Assembly: GCA_000469685.2 (NCBI GenBank)
Contig: LS997564.1
Coordinates: 20,635,460 to 20,699,459, forward strand
Reading direction: 5' to 3'
DNA length: 64,000 nucleotides
Origin: Haemonchus contortus
Taxonomy: Eukaryota; Nematoda; Chromadorea; Rhabditida; Trichostrongylidae
Below are positions 27,463 to 56,805 of this stretch, one piece after another. A model generated the notes under the pieces. The model did not search any database. It had not been told where the DNA came from and saw only the letters and a program-made list of their open reading frames with translations. Each line of letters starts with the position of its first letter. The first letter of the stretch is position 1. The translations under genes were made by a program, and so were the position numbers.

Positions 27463-27890
27463 GAACTTTTCCATCACTTGAACCGCGGCCTAAATAACAT
27501 TGCCGTACGAATGTTACACGAGAACGAAATTTTAGACTGAACTTCCCAACCGATTAAGTGCTTTCCGGTGTAGCAAGATACAGAAAATCCCAGAAAAGGA
27601 CTGATCCCCGTTGAGAGTCTTTTATAAAGTACACCTTCCTCGCGATACCGGGGTCTATGAGTAGAATGAATGGTGCTGCCAAGTGTTGTTGCAACTGTTT
27701 TTACCGTGAATCAATTCATACCTTTTCAAAACCTTGTGAAATCATTCAGGATAGCTAAACTCCGGAGGTGATCTCGATGGTAACCTGTGGATTTCACAAA
27801 GGGTGAGCGAAGGCGACGGAGGGTTATTTCAATTCAACAAATCGAATTTTACGAAAGAAGTGAGTAGATAAAAACCAAACCAGGTAGTAC
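27463..27890. other. Anonymous intergenic DNA
   Basis: No feature recognised. Confidence 0.4.
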
Positions 27891-28732
27891 CTCTATGGTA
27901 TTCTGAGAGCGTAATGTACGTAATGACGAGAGCAATTGCGAAAATAATCGAAGAAATAGTGCTCACGGCAATGATGACGACTGCGCTCAGAGCGGATTGC
28001 CCTCGTGCCTGAACAATAAGAAAGAGGACCATCCAGAATTTATAGAGGGTCACCTAAGTAATCTTGTAATTCTTATAATTTTTTCCAGTGTCCGTTAGGT
28101 TGAAGTTCAACGTACTACTTTGAATATTAAGAATCCGCTCTTAGACATGGTCTGATTGGGCGATTTACCCCCTCCCCTCCACCTGGGGACGCCCTTGTAT
28201 ATATTTCATATCATATAATAAGAATGCCCCGAGACTTTGTTCCCAAGATTGTTCCACAGATTTGGAATAAGAATTTAGCGTTCTAAAACATATTTGGGGG
28301 TATAGAGCGCGTTTCAGATGGCCACTACGACGTAGTATCCTTCCTTTACAAATAGAGATAAGGTTGGCTACTCGTCCTTCTCTGCACTCTAGTCCTCAGT
28401 GTTGGATAAAAACGCTGCCCCACCCCGCTCTTTGAGAAGCGCTGTCACCTGAGATACTTTGAGATAGATAAGTCACGTAGATACATACATATATGCATGT
28501 AATAACTCAGCTTTTACTTATCTGGTATCTGTTGTTCCAGTAATACTCCGTCAGCATGCTTCAGGTATGATTTGGGTTGTTACCCCATTATAAAGCTCAC
28601 ATGAATAAATTCCTAAAGACCTTTTTACAAGGAGTACCTCTTGCAGTTCACCAACCATCTTGAGTTGATCGTGAAAAATGAGTGAGCATTTGCAGTTGTA
28701 TTTAGCATCACGGTCTGTAGGGACTTTACCTC
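27891..28732 (-). CDS. Possible membrane-protein exons (two)
   Basis: Two stretches on the minus strand are bounded by usable splice sites and join in frame. Exon 28732-28638 (acceptor TTTTGTAG, donor GAG/GTACTC) reads KVPTDRDAKYNCKCSLIFHD. Exon 28053-27891 (acceptor TTACTTAG, donor AGAG/GTACTA) contains a hydrophobic segment (MVLFLIVQARGQ) and a longer one (VVIIAVSTISSIIFAIALVI). This suggests part of a multi-pass or anchored membrane protein. I cannot name it, and further exons are uncertain, so it may be a gene relic or chance. Confidence 0.27.
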
Positions 28733-31339
28733 CTACAAAATATATCATGAGTCATTACAAGTTTATGCACTCACTATCAAGTTGGAAATTCCTACATGGA
28801 AGAATCAGAACATCGCACTGGATACTTTACTTCTATGAAATGTTTTTCCGAAAAGCGGATGAATTACTCGTCCACAAACGCCCATGTACATTGATGGAAG
28901 AATTGACGATGAGGCGGGCCCGAATTCTTGATGCATGCGTTCTCAATGACTCTTCAGAAAACGTTTGCTAAAGGCTTACCAAACAACCTTGATTACCTTT
29001 GATGAACATTCAAAATGGTAATGGTCTTCATAATTTTAATCCTAACACTTCCCAGTAACCCAAGGCGAATCTTCACGGACAGTTAGAATAAACTACAAAA
29101 CATCTGGCTGCTCCCAACACTTCGGGTGGAGGGAGAAAGTACCTCATTTATAAGTCGAGCGTTGTTTTGAAAAAAAAAAACCTCCCAAATTTCTCAGCAA
29201 GAGTCGAGCTTGCACTATTGAACTGGAAACTTTCTTCAAGAAACATTAGCGTAAAAATTTATATACTCTTCAAAGCTCAAGTTGAAAAGCAAAATTATAA
29301 AGGGACCAAATGCTACAAAATTGAATACTCATTTTCATCTTCACTTTAAATAATGACACAGCAGTAACACAGAAAAATTAGCTGCCCATACTTGGAAGTG
29401 TTTGCGATTGCACTAGGTCCATTGAAAAGGAAAGAGGGACACATCTATCACAGCAGTGAAGCTCATAGACGAAATTGTTGAGCAAGAAAGCACCCTTGCT
29501 CTTGAGACCACTATTTTGTATCCTGAAAAAGTGTGAAGTCCCCTCTCTAGATGTGCTGGGTCGACTTTTTTACCATTAGTTTTCCCGACTTCTACGAAAT
29601 CATTACGTAGACTGTCGTAAATTGTGCACATCCTCTGATAAGGGAATGGTGCTCTATCTTTGATTTCGAAAACTATTATAACTAATTGCTGACTAAGGTG
29701 CTCTACAAAATATCATCACGCCATACCCAAAGCTGGTGTTATCGCATTGTTCAAGGGATTGGTCTCACGACACCACACGAGCACCCCAAGGGATACAAGC
29801 AGCCCGAGATTCTCAATTGTATTTTGATTAAAAATCCGCAAATACGCTTCAACGGAATGTCTCTCCGGTCGAGTAAGTCAGGACATACCCCTTTTGAAAC
29901 GCACTCTCCGCGATTTCACTAAGAAAAGTGACAGCGGTAGGTAGCCACTGGATCCGCAGACTCGACTTGTCGCACGGCTCGTTGGGATCGTGTACCCCAC
30001 AGGAAAACTTCCCAGAGTCTCCGGACTCGTTCTGAGATCTGGACTGCATGTTTAAAATTTACTTCCAAAAAGGAATATTGCCGTGGAGGTCATTTTCATT
30101 GGCTCTCCCGACATGATCTTCTAAAGACTTGCAATCAATCACTAATTACAGTGGACGCCATAAACTTGGTAACAAAGTAGTTGGTAGCTTCTTTCACAAA
30201 TTCTGAGGAGCAGCAACTGTGACGTGCTTTGAAGCGCAGGCCCCTCTTCACTACGGGCTATGACCACCGATCCGTTGCACTGCGGTCTCGGTATTTTGTA
30301 GGTCAATCAGAAGCAAGGATGAAATCACCAACATTTTATCTGAACCAAACTTGACCTTCCCATTTGTGAGCACAGCAAGCGATTCCAAATCGTGCTCGAG
30401 ATAATCTTACCTCTCAGCAGAGTATCCTCCCCAAAATGATGGAGATATTCTGATTATTCTTCATACTTTTCACGTGTACTTTGAAATCTGAACGTTTTTC
30501 TCAACATACAAACACCTCTTCGTCGGTGACAAGTGATCGGAGCGCGTGCCGCGTGCGAATAGGGCACTACATTTGTTTTTCTTCTCGAATTGTTCATCAG
30601 CAGCAAGCTCGAATGGAATGGATCAGCTTCTGAACCTTATCTAGATACAGCTTTATTTGCTTATTTGCTTGAGGGTGCCCCATCCTCCACCCCCCCCCCC
30701 CCCTCCCTCGATCGAAAATGCGAAAATGCAGATTCATTCACTTTGGTGTCTCTGGAGAGGCAGGCAGTTGAATCGGTTTTGAGTAATTAATTCGTCGCAC
30801 ACGGTAGTCGCCAATCAGTTGCCCTCATTCTACTGTTGCTTCTTTTAACCCTGTATTTCTTGCTTGTTGTGACGCTTCCGCTTCATTCTGCTATCGACAT
30901 GAAGAGAGATTGAAAAACGACTCACCAAATGCGCGCAAACACGAAATAGTTGGTGGGTGATGACATTGTTTTACCATTTTTGAAGAATTTGGAGCACCAA
31001 TGCAAATATGTGGGCTCAGGTATAACATAAATATGGTAGAAGGTTCAGAAAAACTTCCAAACATGAAAATAGCGCTTTTTCGAAATGTTTTAACCATCTT
31101 TTTGGCGCGCCCTGTATGGGCCATGTGTCATCCTGCGATGATTTTGAAAGCACAGTTCACAATGACAATGACTCTGAGCAGCCTTTTTATGTAGCAAAGC
31201 GGGAGTAAGGAGAAAAGTGTATAGGTGGAGAAAAAAGCGGAAAAATTCGTCAACTCCGTAAGAAACAAATACTATTGAGAGCCGTGAAAATGGGTGGCGG
31301 AACTTCTCTCCGATTTCCCACTTTCGCCTTGTGGCATGC
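28733..31339. other. Intergenic DNA with weak minus-strand exon candidates
   Basis: Minus-strand stretches near 30027-29890 (RSQNESGDSGKFSCGVHDPN, after CATGCAG) and 29525-29385 (GLKSKGAFLLNNFVYELHCC, after TTTTTCAG) look coding and could belong with the exons at 27.9-28.7 kb. I could not join all of them in one phase. A C-run lies at 30690-30707. Nothing else is recognisable. Confidence 0.25.
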
Positions 31340-31730
31340 GACAAATCTTTTTTAGTTGTCTCGCGGCTTCAAACCGCAATTACCGTACTTGGCTCGCCTC
31401 TCGGTCAACGGAAAACGTTCGTTGCGCGCGTCCGTTGAAAGTAGGTCACTCCGCCCACTCCCGCGCGGCGCACACCTTTGAGGTCTCGCGATGACATTAC
31501 AGTACCACCAAGTGGCAGTGGACCGATTGATTTGCATTTGTTCGTGCTATCTTCTCTTTGGCTGGCTGCCGTGGACCAAGCGCAAATCGTATGCCCACAA
31601 CTGCGACGTCCGTCAAGTATCCGGGCTGACTCGCCGCCCGCGACGGCTGCGGCGTGACATAGTTTCGACGGACTCGCGCAACGAACGCACCCACCTTTCA
31701 ACCGATAGGACACCATATTTTTCGTCGACT
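31340..31730. promoter_or_regulatory. CpG-rich block, possible promoter
   Basis: About 390 bases much richer in G+C and CpG than the surroundings, containing several CGCG words. In an otherwise AT-rich neighbourhood it could be the upstream promoter of the S6 kinase gene, whose first coding exon lies 5.7 kb downstream, or a fragment of a GC-rich repeat. Confidence 0.25.
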
Positions 31731-31929
31731 ACCTTTCTTTTTTTGATTGACTTTGACTGTTTCTTTTTTGTTTCTGTTTCTTTTCTGTTTCTTTTTTGTT
31801 TTTATGTTCATTAGACTAGATTGTTTGGAATGACTCCTTCTCCATTATCGACGATCAAGACTGCACTACGATTGAAGAAAGTGGCAGCAAATAATAGTAA
31901 TTGAAGAATTCCCTTCCTTACAGATTGCG

Positions 31930-32360
31930 CGCTCCAATCTTCCGTCGCTTTTTGCGATACTGGGCGAGTGCGGCAAGCACGACGTGGTGTTCGGGGAGAA
32001 GAGACCGGATCCAGTGAAAACAGAGGTTGTACGAGATGACCATGACCAAAATGAGGGGAAGGGCATTCGGACGAGATTTCAGTTGCTGCGATTGCGTAAA
32101 GAGCTGACTATATGAGACCGAAAATAGTCAGGACTGCCTTCCGCTGTCGCCAATAATCACGACTGCTTGTTTGAGTAATCATATGGGTATCTCCTGTGAT
32201 AGGGCAGCCTCTAAAGCACCGTTTTACAATTTCTGAGCCCTTTTAACGCCTTTCTTTGCCCTTTACCGATCTGACAGCGCCACACATTGCAAGGGAGCCC
32301 ACAGATTCATCCTAGGGGGATATCTCAGGAACCATTATTATCATGAACTATGCCTTTGAA
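31930..32360 (+). mobile_element. AAAGGCAC-family TIR element, partial
   Basis: The right end CATGAACTATGCCTTTGAA matches the family terminus. The body (cgagatttcagttgctgcg, then ctgccttccgctgtcgccaa) matches the copy at 61351-61853. The left terminus is not clear; AAAGCACAGTTCAC at 31147 may be it, with an insertion between. Confidence 0.42.
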
Positions 32361-35300
32361 CCGTGGTCCTCCCCAAGAAAAGAATGTGAGGTATCTATAG
32401 TTGTGTATATGCTCGTCTTTGTATATATATGTGTAATGTGAATGTGCATGAATGCCCGCATGTGTGTATGTAGGACTGTGTTGTACGGTGTTTATGTATG
32501 GGTGAATGCAGGTGTGTGCAAGAGTGCGTCCACACCAAAGCAGCTCCATTCATTCGGACCCCATTCGTGGGCTGGAGGTTTTTCAAATGGGCTACATGTC
32601 ATCGTGATTTGGGCTGTCCTCCAGAGGCGGTCATCGATCGATGATAGCCAGCCGTCTCCTGCTTGCGTCATCGCCCACCAGACCATCGGGAGAAAAGCTT
32701 GGTTGAACTCAATGGCCTGGATGAGGACCGTGCATCTCGAGTTGTTGATCGTTCTCCAACGGGTAGTGCTGTGCTGGGAGCCCAGTAGCCGTGGGATCGG
32801 AGAACCTGCTTCACTGACAGTTTGGTGCCCGACCGTTATCTAATCTTTCGCAGGGTTTCGCCCTTATCGATTCGTTTATTTGCAATACTTTTCAGTGATC
32901 ACACTAGTTTCTCTCACTATTTTGTTCTGCTTTCTCCTGATTTCTTCTTTGATTACTATCGATTTTTGGTCTGTTAACTTTTTAAGTCGGAATGATTCAA
33001 GTATATGTTCGTGGATTTACTAAATTTTCCTGCTTTCCTCATGAACTGTCTCTACTACAACTACTGAGTATTCAAAGTGATTACGCAACTATCCGTATGG
33101 GTATGAATCATCATTGTCATCAACTTTCCCCTCTTCCTGAGCGCAATTCTCCAACGGTTTTTCTCATCGCCGAATGGAATTCTTCTGTTTTCGTTTTTTT
33201 CATATCTGCACACATTTGTGTCACGTAATGCTGTTGCTCAACGTCGACGGATCGATTCGCGAGTCTCAAAGTCGTACTGGTTGACGTTCATTTCGTTTTC
33301 GTTTCAGGTTCTTAAACCGGAAGTGTGCCGTTGTTATATGCGTGCACGTTGATGGGCAACTAGTACTCACAGCTGTACAGGTAATGATCACCATCACATT
33401 TTAGCCATTTCCTCGATTGCCTCTCCGGTCTTGCTCAGAGTCCTGATTAAATCGTTAAGACTACTCAGGGTTATTCTCAGTTTGTCCCCAGGTTGATACT
33501 TTTGTCGAATAGTCATTTCAATAAATGAAAGCACTTAAAAATATGTCCATGACGTCATGCACGCTCGATTTTTATTTTTCATTTCACTAATTAAACCGAA
33601 GCGGTGAGGACGGCGGAGCAACACACATTTTCTGTGTTCTTCCTTTGATGTTCCGGTCATTTTCTCAGTTTCCTGTTTAAAGCACAAAAATTATTGTTCT
33701 GCAAGTTTGTTTGTGTAAACTCGGAAGTGTTGGAAAGTAATGGAGTGACAATTGTCATGCTCTTATCCCGTATAAGCATAGGACACTGTCCTTCGAATGG
33801 GATAGAGGGGTGCACAAAAACGCAGTTTTCATCTGATAACATTGTTGTGTATCCGAGTTTCTCGTGTCATTTCCTTCATAAATAGCTGGATTTCCTTCCA
33901 TAAAAAATGCAGAACATTATATGAATAATTCAGGGTCTCCTAGCCTTGAATACATTTGCGTTAGTAGCGTTTACAAACTCTATTTCGATTTTTTAAATTC
34001 TGCGCAAGCACTTATGATTAGCAGATTAATAGATTCTGCCAGTACAATTTGATTTGTTGGGCGGAAACGCACACTTAATTAGAAAGCATAAATTTTCAAA
34101 CAATCACCTTCTTCAAAATTGCGGCTCTAGGAATTCAGGCAGGCAGAGATATTGTTGGTAAATGCTTTTGTTCATATGCGTTCAGAATTTAACGAATAAA
34201 GTTGACCTCACATCGCATGGGACACATCATCCATGGGTTTGGTAATGGCTACTAAACACTCCCTTGATTAGATTCTGTTTTTGTGCACGGAAACGGATAT
34301 GAAAATAGAAGCATTTCCTGGTTTTCTTGATTCACTACATTGAGGACGCAATTGTTCCAGTTAAATGAATAAGTCCAAAGTCAAATTTATATTACTCTCC
34401 CGATAATTCCTTGAAAACGTAGTTCTAAAATCTGCCTCCAGGAAACTCACTTGGTTACAGCTTTTGAATCTTTCTTTTTGATCATAAACTTTTGGATATG
34501 CCCAATATACGTACAGGTAAACAGGTTCAAGTAAACTACTCCAGACTCCATGTACGACTTAAAATGCGACAGTAGCTGTTGTCGTTGATAGCTTTTAGGG
34601 TATACAGGGTCTAAAACCGGCACGGAGGCCATGTGAAGGTTATAGTGAAGTTTTTGAAATAGTAACTTTAACTGTGCACGCGCAAAGCCTTTCTGCGTTC
34701 TCGTTCTCGAATCAGTTCAGTAATCAGGAATGAACAGTTGTGTAGAATGCCATGTGATATGATATGAGGCACTATATTAGACCACACACAACAATTACTT
34801 TTATGAAGACAAAACCAAAGTATCGTCTTTGCGTGAGCTGTGAGTAGGTTAGGGAGATGATTAGAAACACGCCGTTAGGTTGGAATTTTTCTGAGTTAAA
34901 AATTTCAGTAGGGTTGTGAAGGCAATTGATAGGGTATTTATAGGTCGCTTCAATCCTATTGAACCTTACGTAGTGCGAGTCGGATCGTCAGTCAGTAAAG
35001 TTAAGTAACACCGTCACATTTGCGCGCGGAATACCACTCTAAACTGCTAGAGAGTTCAGAAATGTGTGTTGTCAGCGACATTTGCTACGTTCAACGGAGG
35101 ATGAACGAAGATAAGTCAAAGGTCATTTGCGCTCATATAGGTTTAGGTATGAACAAGCGGCTCCGAGAAGTTCGACCAGGAATTCTAGGAAGGTGTCGTA
35201 CATATCGTACCTGGCTACAACCATTTGCACATTCCACTGTCGCACTAGAAAGTTAGCAAAACCGCGTTTTTCTGCAGACTTTCCTCCAAACTACTGTTGA

Positions 35301-37460
35301 AGGTGTCATCTGATAATGCGCCACTGATAGTGAACCTTGATCCTAATTCTTCGTCTGATCAGATTTTAAGTCACAGCGTGTTTCCACAAATCCTGCATGC
35401 TCTCCAGGCTCCACGGGAGAGTTTCCCCGTCAAGGCCAAATCTAAAGCTTGGCAAGGTGCTAGAGGCTCTTGACCTTTCTTCACAACACAAACCCTAATT
35501 CAACAGTGTATGTTAGGTACTATCCTTTTACAGCTCCATTTGCTAACCTTTTACAGCTTAAATTGTTACCATTCTAAATCTTAGCAAACAAAAGCTACTT
35601 TTTGTGCATCTCTGGGCTGCACGAAATTTAAGGGGTTCGAGCAGTCGACACTAAGGACTGCATAGATGCAGCGAACTGTGGATTGACGACTTGTGGTATC
35701 TTGGTTTTCCCTGATTTCCCCCTAGTAAGCAGTATTGGAGGACGAGTGGACATTGTGTATGCGTGTATGTTGGTTAGATTTTGTTTTGGCGCAGGTCTGC
35801 CATTTTTTCCTGCTCATCTTAGCCATATCTTCCTTGATCATTTTCGTATGGCATATTCAATGACAGGGACGCCGTGCAGATGACCTCAAAGCTTCTCTAG
35901 GTCTCGGAGAAAGGCACGGTCTTCTGGTCTCTCTATTATGATAATGATTGGAAATATATATCGATTGCATGTTTTGGAATGGTGTGGGAATGCGAGCGGA
36001 TGAGGATAGCCAAGAATCAAGCGCTAGAATACGGCACCAGTCTTGGCCTGCTGTTCCGGGTAGTAATACCTTTATCGGTTAGTCAGCCGAGTCTCAGATG
36101 CAGCTTTCGAAAGGGCTGCCGTACTGCTTGTTCGACTGTGAACGATCCGAGCACGAACCTTAAATTGTTAATTGCCAATCAGACAAGGTTCGATATACGC
36201 AGGTCTCCCTTTTACAAACTCCAATGCAGTTATGATCAAGGTTCGTTCCAACGAGCTCTTATTGAGAATTGAAATAGCAGGATCAGCTGAAAGAAAAATT
36301 TGGTCCATTGCTGTCGGCGTACCCTCCCACGTGCGAACAACTTACAGAAAAATGGTTTTTGAACCTTGCGGAAAATCGGGTTCTCAAATGGAGTTAGTTA
36401 AGAATTAATATGTCCGTTACATAGAAAATCATGAAAAGATATTTTGCTCGCAATTAAAGAGCTGGAAAACGCATCCTCCGACTTCCCTCTGTGTCTAGCG
36501 TTAGTAGCTCAAGCGATAGGGTGGCTTTCTACAGGTTTTTGAGTGATCCCTTATGCAATCGCCTTTGTGATTACATTTACATTACACCCTGTTGACTATC
36601 TGGGTGGGAGATATCCTATGACATCAGATGTGACCCATATCGTTGCAATCATCTCTGCATTTACAAATACATAGCTGAATCTTGACTATCTTTTCCATGC
36701 TGGCTGAACTAACACATGGCATAATCTGAGCAGGCCAAGCTATTGTCTCGCTCTGCCATCCCCGCCTTTTTGACACTGAAGTAAAAGCCATGGATGCGCA
36801 AGGCTTGAAGTCATGATGGCGTTGATCACTAGATGAAAGAGCTCCTAGCTAAATGAGGGGAACTATGAAGTACTTTTGGATCATGTGAGAGCACACGATT
36901 TCTAATAAAGTCATACCGAGGCCGTCTATGCCTGCAGCCTTGTGAGCGAAATGACACTCCTTTTCATTTTTTTTCCTGTCCTTAGGTACTAATGAGGAAA
37001 GGATTGGATGTCCTCTTCAACTAGTTGTACCTGCCTTCAGCAAGAAATTCTAACTGCTGGGCAAAAACTGTCCCTCGAAAAGTAATTTTTTGTGATTTTC
37101 GCTTTCGTTACATTAGTAAATTAATAGCCCTTGTAGCTTGGTAGTTACAATGGCTGGAAAACAACCAAGGGTTCGTAGCATATTTTCAAAACTTCATTTC
37201 TGAAAACAACTAGTTATCATCTGAAAAGTGTTTCCCGCGCAACACCTTTTCTGTGTATGTAAAAATCTTTGAGAAAATCAGAGAATGATTCAAATTATAA
37301 TGTTGTTATGATTCATTTATGTTGAACAGGTTATCAGGCAGCTATAACGAATGAATCGCTTAGCGCTATTCAAAAATATTTTTATTGATTTTTTCTTTTT
37401 TATGCATTTTAATGTTTTGATAAGTCCATTTATTCTGGCATTTTCTTTAACCACGTGATT
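32361..37460. other. Long anonymous stretch upstream of rsks-1
   Basis: Holds a degraded TG-rich microsatellite (32400-32530), and frames near 32490-32840 that vaguely resemble a LINE C-terminus on the minus strand but are not convincing. The block 33309-33380 sits between a good acceptor (CGTTTCAG) and donor (CAG/GTAATG), has no long frame, and could be an untranslated first exon of rsks-1. I see nothing else. Confidence 0.35.
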
Positions 37461-37468
37461 TTTTCAGC

Positions 37469-53893
<16,425 letters not shown>

Positions 53894-54539
53894 CTAGCGC
53901 GTTCGCTTGCTCGTGTTGGTCGCGCAGTATTTCGTCAAGCCGCCAAGTTGAACTATGCCAAATATGTTGTAACAGTTTGGAAATCTATTCTATATTATAT
54001 CATCTCAATAACATCATCATTATCATCGTATAGAAGCGCATTTTGATTGTTAATGCGTTATTCTGCGTTCTGCGCGCACAAGTTGATGTACGGTTTTGAT
54101 TTCGTTTTGTTTGTTATCCGTCTATGATCCACTTCTGTCAATGCTGGTCAATTGCACCATCTGCTGCTGTGTCTTTCTTTTCCTGTTTTCCCTCACGTAC
54201 CGGTAGTTGATAGATGAGGAGGCGGTGATACACTCGCGCTCAATATTTTTTGTATTTGCTCCGATTCGTCTAATGGTAATCACTCATGCGTCACTCTGTC
54301 GAATTCAGTCCAAGTACCTCCACCGAGTTGTCGTTGTAACAGAATATCCCATGGGCGATAATCATTAAATATCCTTTTACATTCACTCGAAGCCCCATTT
54401 ACATGCTGTGAGCCGCAACTCAGAAGTCTGCTCTGGCTGATGTAATCTTAGTTGTCTTGTGCTTTATCACTAACGGAGGTAATTGAGCTGTCTTGAGCTA
54501 GTTCATTTTTACAGACTTTACATATTAATCCACTTTTGA

Positions 54540-54600
54540 TTTGTTCATTCATTCTCATTCATTCATCTATCCATTCGTTCATTCATTCATTCATTCATTC
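54540..54600 (+). repeat. (ATTC)n microsatellite
   Basis: Imperfect tandem ATTC/CATT units with a few variants. Confidence 0.85.
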
Positions 54601-55466
54601 GAGTTTCGTCTGTGTGTTTATGTTGCTACCGAATTGTTATGACTGTGTCCCCTGTACGAGCATCGAAACGCGTGCCTTTTATAGAGAGATTCACTACTAT
54701 TTTACGAGACGTCTTCTTTAGAATCGTTTTCATGTGTTGTTGCGTGAAAAAAGATATTGTTGTTCAATTTAAGCGTTTGTTTGTGATCACTGCAGTCCAT
54801 TTTGGTTTCGATGACGCCGAGTAGGAAGTGTTAGTCGCGACTGCAACATTTTACTGTCCAAGGTATCTCTTATGCTAAGCTACTCCTTTCATAAGCACTG
54901 AGCTCAACTAACCTTACATTGATATTGTGTGCTTTTGTCGATACACTGAATACTCTACGTCAGTTCGAGTTTTAGATGGGTTGCACTGGTCTTCATTAAA
55001 CGGCGCAAATGCTATGACATTTCATGCATCACACGCTTTCATATCTACATTGTCAAATGTTTTACGATTTTCACGAATGGGTGCGTGATGTAGGATGTTG
55101 GAGGTGAATATTATAGTAGTCCTACGAATTGAGTTCTTTGTCGTCGTTTTCATCCCGCCTGTTTATGTTGTTATCATACAATCATCGTTATTACCAGTCG
55201 GAACATGGAACTGACGACGACGACACTTAATAATGCAGATTCTATAATTTATGATTGAGTGGTTTGTCAATGCTGGGCGGTGATAAATTGTTGTTGCGAT
55301 ATTCGTCGTGAATCATAAAGATGGGTTCCTATCTGTATATTCTTGTAGGTTACATAGGACTCGACATGTCTATCCTTTATCACCAGCTAATGTTTGAACT
55401 GAGGATGCGAAGGATTAGCCAGTGCTATTTGGGTTTTTGGAGGGAAGGGTGAGAACCTGGATGAAT

Positions 55467-55648
55467 GCCGCTTACAGAAACGAAAATTCAGTACGGCACT
55501 CGGCTCTTACAGTAATCTGGCACAGCACAACCCGCAAATTCACATCCGTCACAAATATACGCGTCTAAAAGGGGCTTTGGGCAAGAACAGGGGTGAGTAG
55601 TGGACAAACTTGGGAGTCCTGTACTAAATTTTCGTTTCTGTATGCCGC
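55467..55648. mobile_element. Tiny TIR element with Cys-rich frame
   Basis: A 28-bp terminus at 55467-55494 (core ACAGAAACGAAAATTCAGTA) is inverted at 55621-55648 with very few differences, giving a 182-bp MITE-like unit. A minus-strand frame crosses it (from 55682 to 55488) and contains CSCPKPLLDAYICDGCEFAGC. No splice support or homology is known to me. Confidence 0.5.
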
Positions 55649-56439
55649 GTATGTTTTTTGATTCGCAAGTAGGTAATTCCAAGTAGTGAGGAACAACAAA
55701 GATGTTACGTTAGATGAAACAACATGCTACTTACGCATGTAATTAATTCTACTGTTGGAGCCAATTCCGAGATATCGGGAGTCAGAGATGTAATCACTTT
55801 CGATGCATAAATGTAATGTTCTGTAGCTTCGCTTTAGATCTGGACACAAAGATCCCGAAAAGCTTACGGGGTTGCTGTAAGCTCTGGGAGAAGTTGTCCC
55901 TATATCCCGGAAAGATTTGAATGAATCCCGGGAAGGAAATCGAATACACACTGGGTTCAATAATGATATAGCCACTTATAAATGTCATCGAAACTCACAT
56001 TCCCGGGCACTTCAGAAAAAGTCAATATGGAAAGTGTGCCTTATTCGAACCGTACCTTAAAGACCATAGCAAGTTCTACCTCAAGAACATGGACAATTTT
56101 CCTTCATTTTTTTGTGGAAAATGTAACTTTGCATATGTTCGCAATGATACAGCCGCTGATCAAGTCAATTTATTCAGCTAATCAGCTATAATAAAGAGGA
56201 AGTTGCGTGGTTAATAGAAATTTTGGGCCCGCATTCCTTCGATTCACCTCGAAAATACGATTGTCTGAGTCACAGTAAAGGCTATCATTGGCTGCTTTCA
56301 TAGTCCGCCGACCGGCCCCTCGAAGGGCTGTAACCAAAGAGAGACAAGATCAAAACCCATTTGTACAAGCTCATGGTTGTTTGGTTTTTGATTTTGTTCT
56401 TCTTTGTTTTCAACCCCTCGTCCGACCGTCTGCCGCCCT

Positions 56440-56675
56440 GAGTTCCTAGTCATGTTGGTGCCAAGCATCGATGATTGTTTCTTCAGCTCACTGATGCCTC
56501 CGAGTTGTTTGTTTCCTACATAAATGTTCCTCACCATGAATCCCCATGCGTTTTCTATTGGATCAAGTCAGGGGTGTTGGCCGGCCAGGGCAAAAGGTCG
56601 ATCGGTGCTGACTAAACACCATGTATGCTCCGGCTGACGTGGATCGTGGCATTCGGCTGCCAATTTAGGCGTCAA
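56440..56675 (-). pseudogene. Tc3-like transposase fragment
   Basis: Minus-strand translation gives NATIHVSRS, then LLPWPANTPDL, and after a 1-base deletion PIENAWGFMVRNIYVGNKQL and GISELKK. This is the D-to-E catalytic segment of Tc1/Tc3 transposases (xNAxIHxSxS ... WPAxSPDLNPIENxWG). One in-frame TAG and the frameshift inactivate it. Only the C-terminal catalytic part remains. Confidence 0.8.
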
Positions 56676-56689
56676 AAAGGAATATGTTA

Positions 56690-56805
56690 AGTCCCACCTG
56701 AAACATCCCTTATAACTTCGTTCAGATAATCGTTCGGCAAATTTGGAATGCAGACCTGAAATTAACATTCAAAACGCGATTAGAGTGTAGGTAGGAAGAA
56801 TGGTC
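56690..56805 (+). repeat. Fold-back arm fragment beside the Tc3-like relic
   Basis: Matches the outer arm of the 52-kb element ('ataacttcgttcagataatcg', 'ggcaaatttggaatgcag', then the 'aaaacgcgattagagtgtaggt' region). It directly abuts the transposase relic. Confidence 0.5.

Noticed and set aside
32442..32843. A 133-codon plus frame and minus-strand frames considered as the C-terminus of a LINE.
   Set aside because: Only a vague likeness (GRPP-like start, LWRTAQ-like end); part of it lies in a TG-rich microsatellite. Not enough to call.
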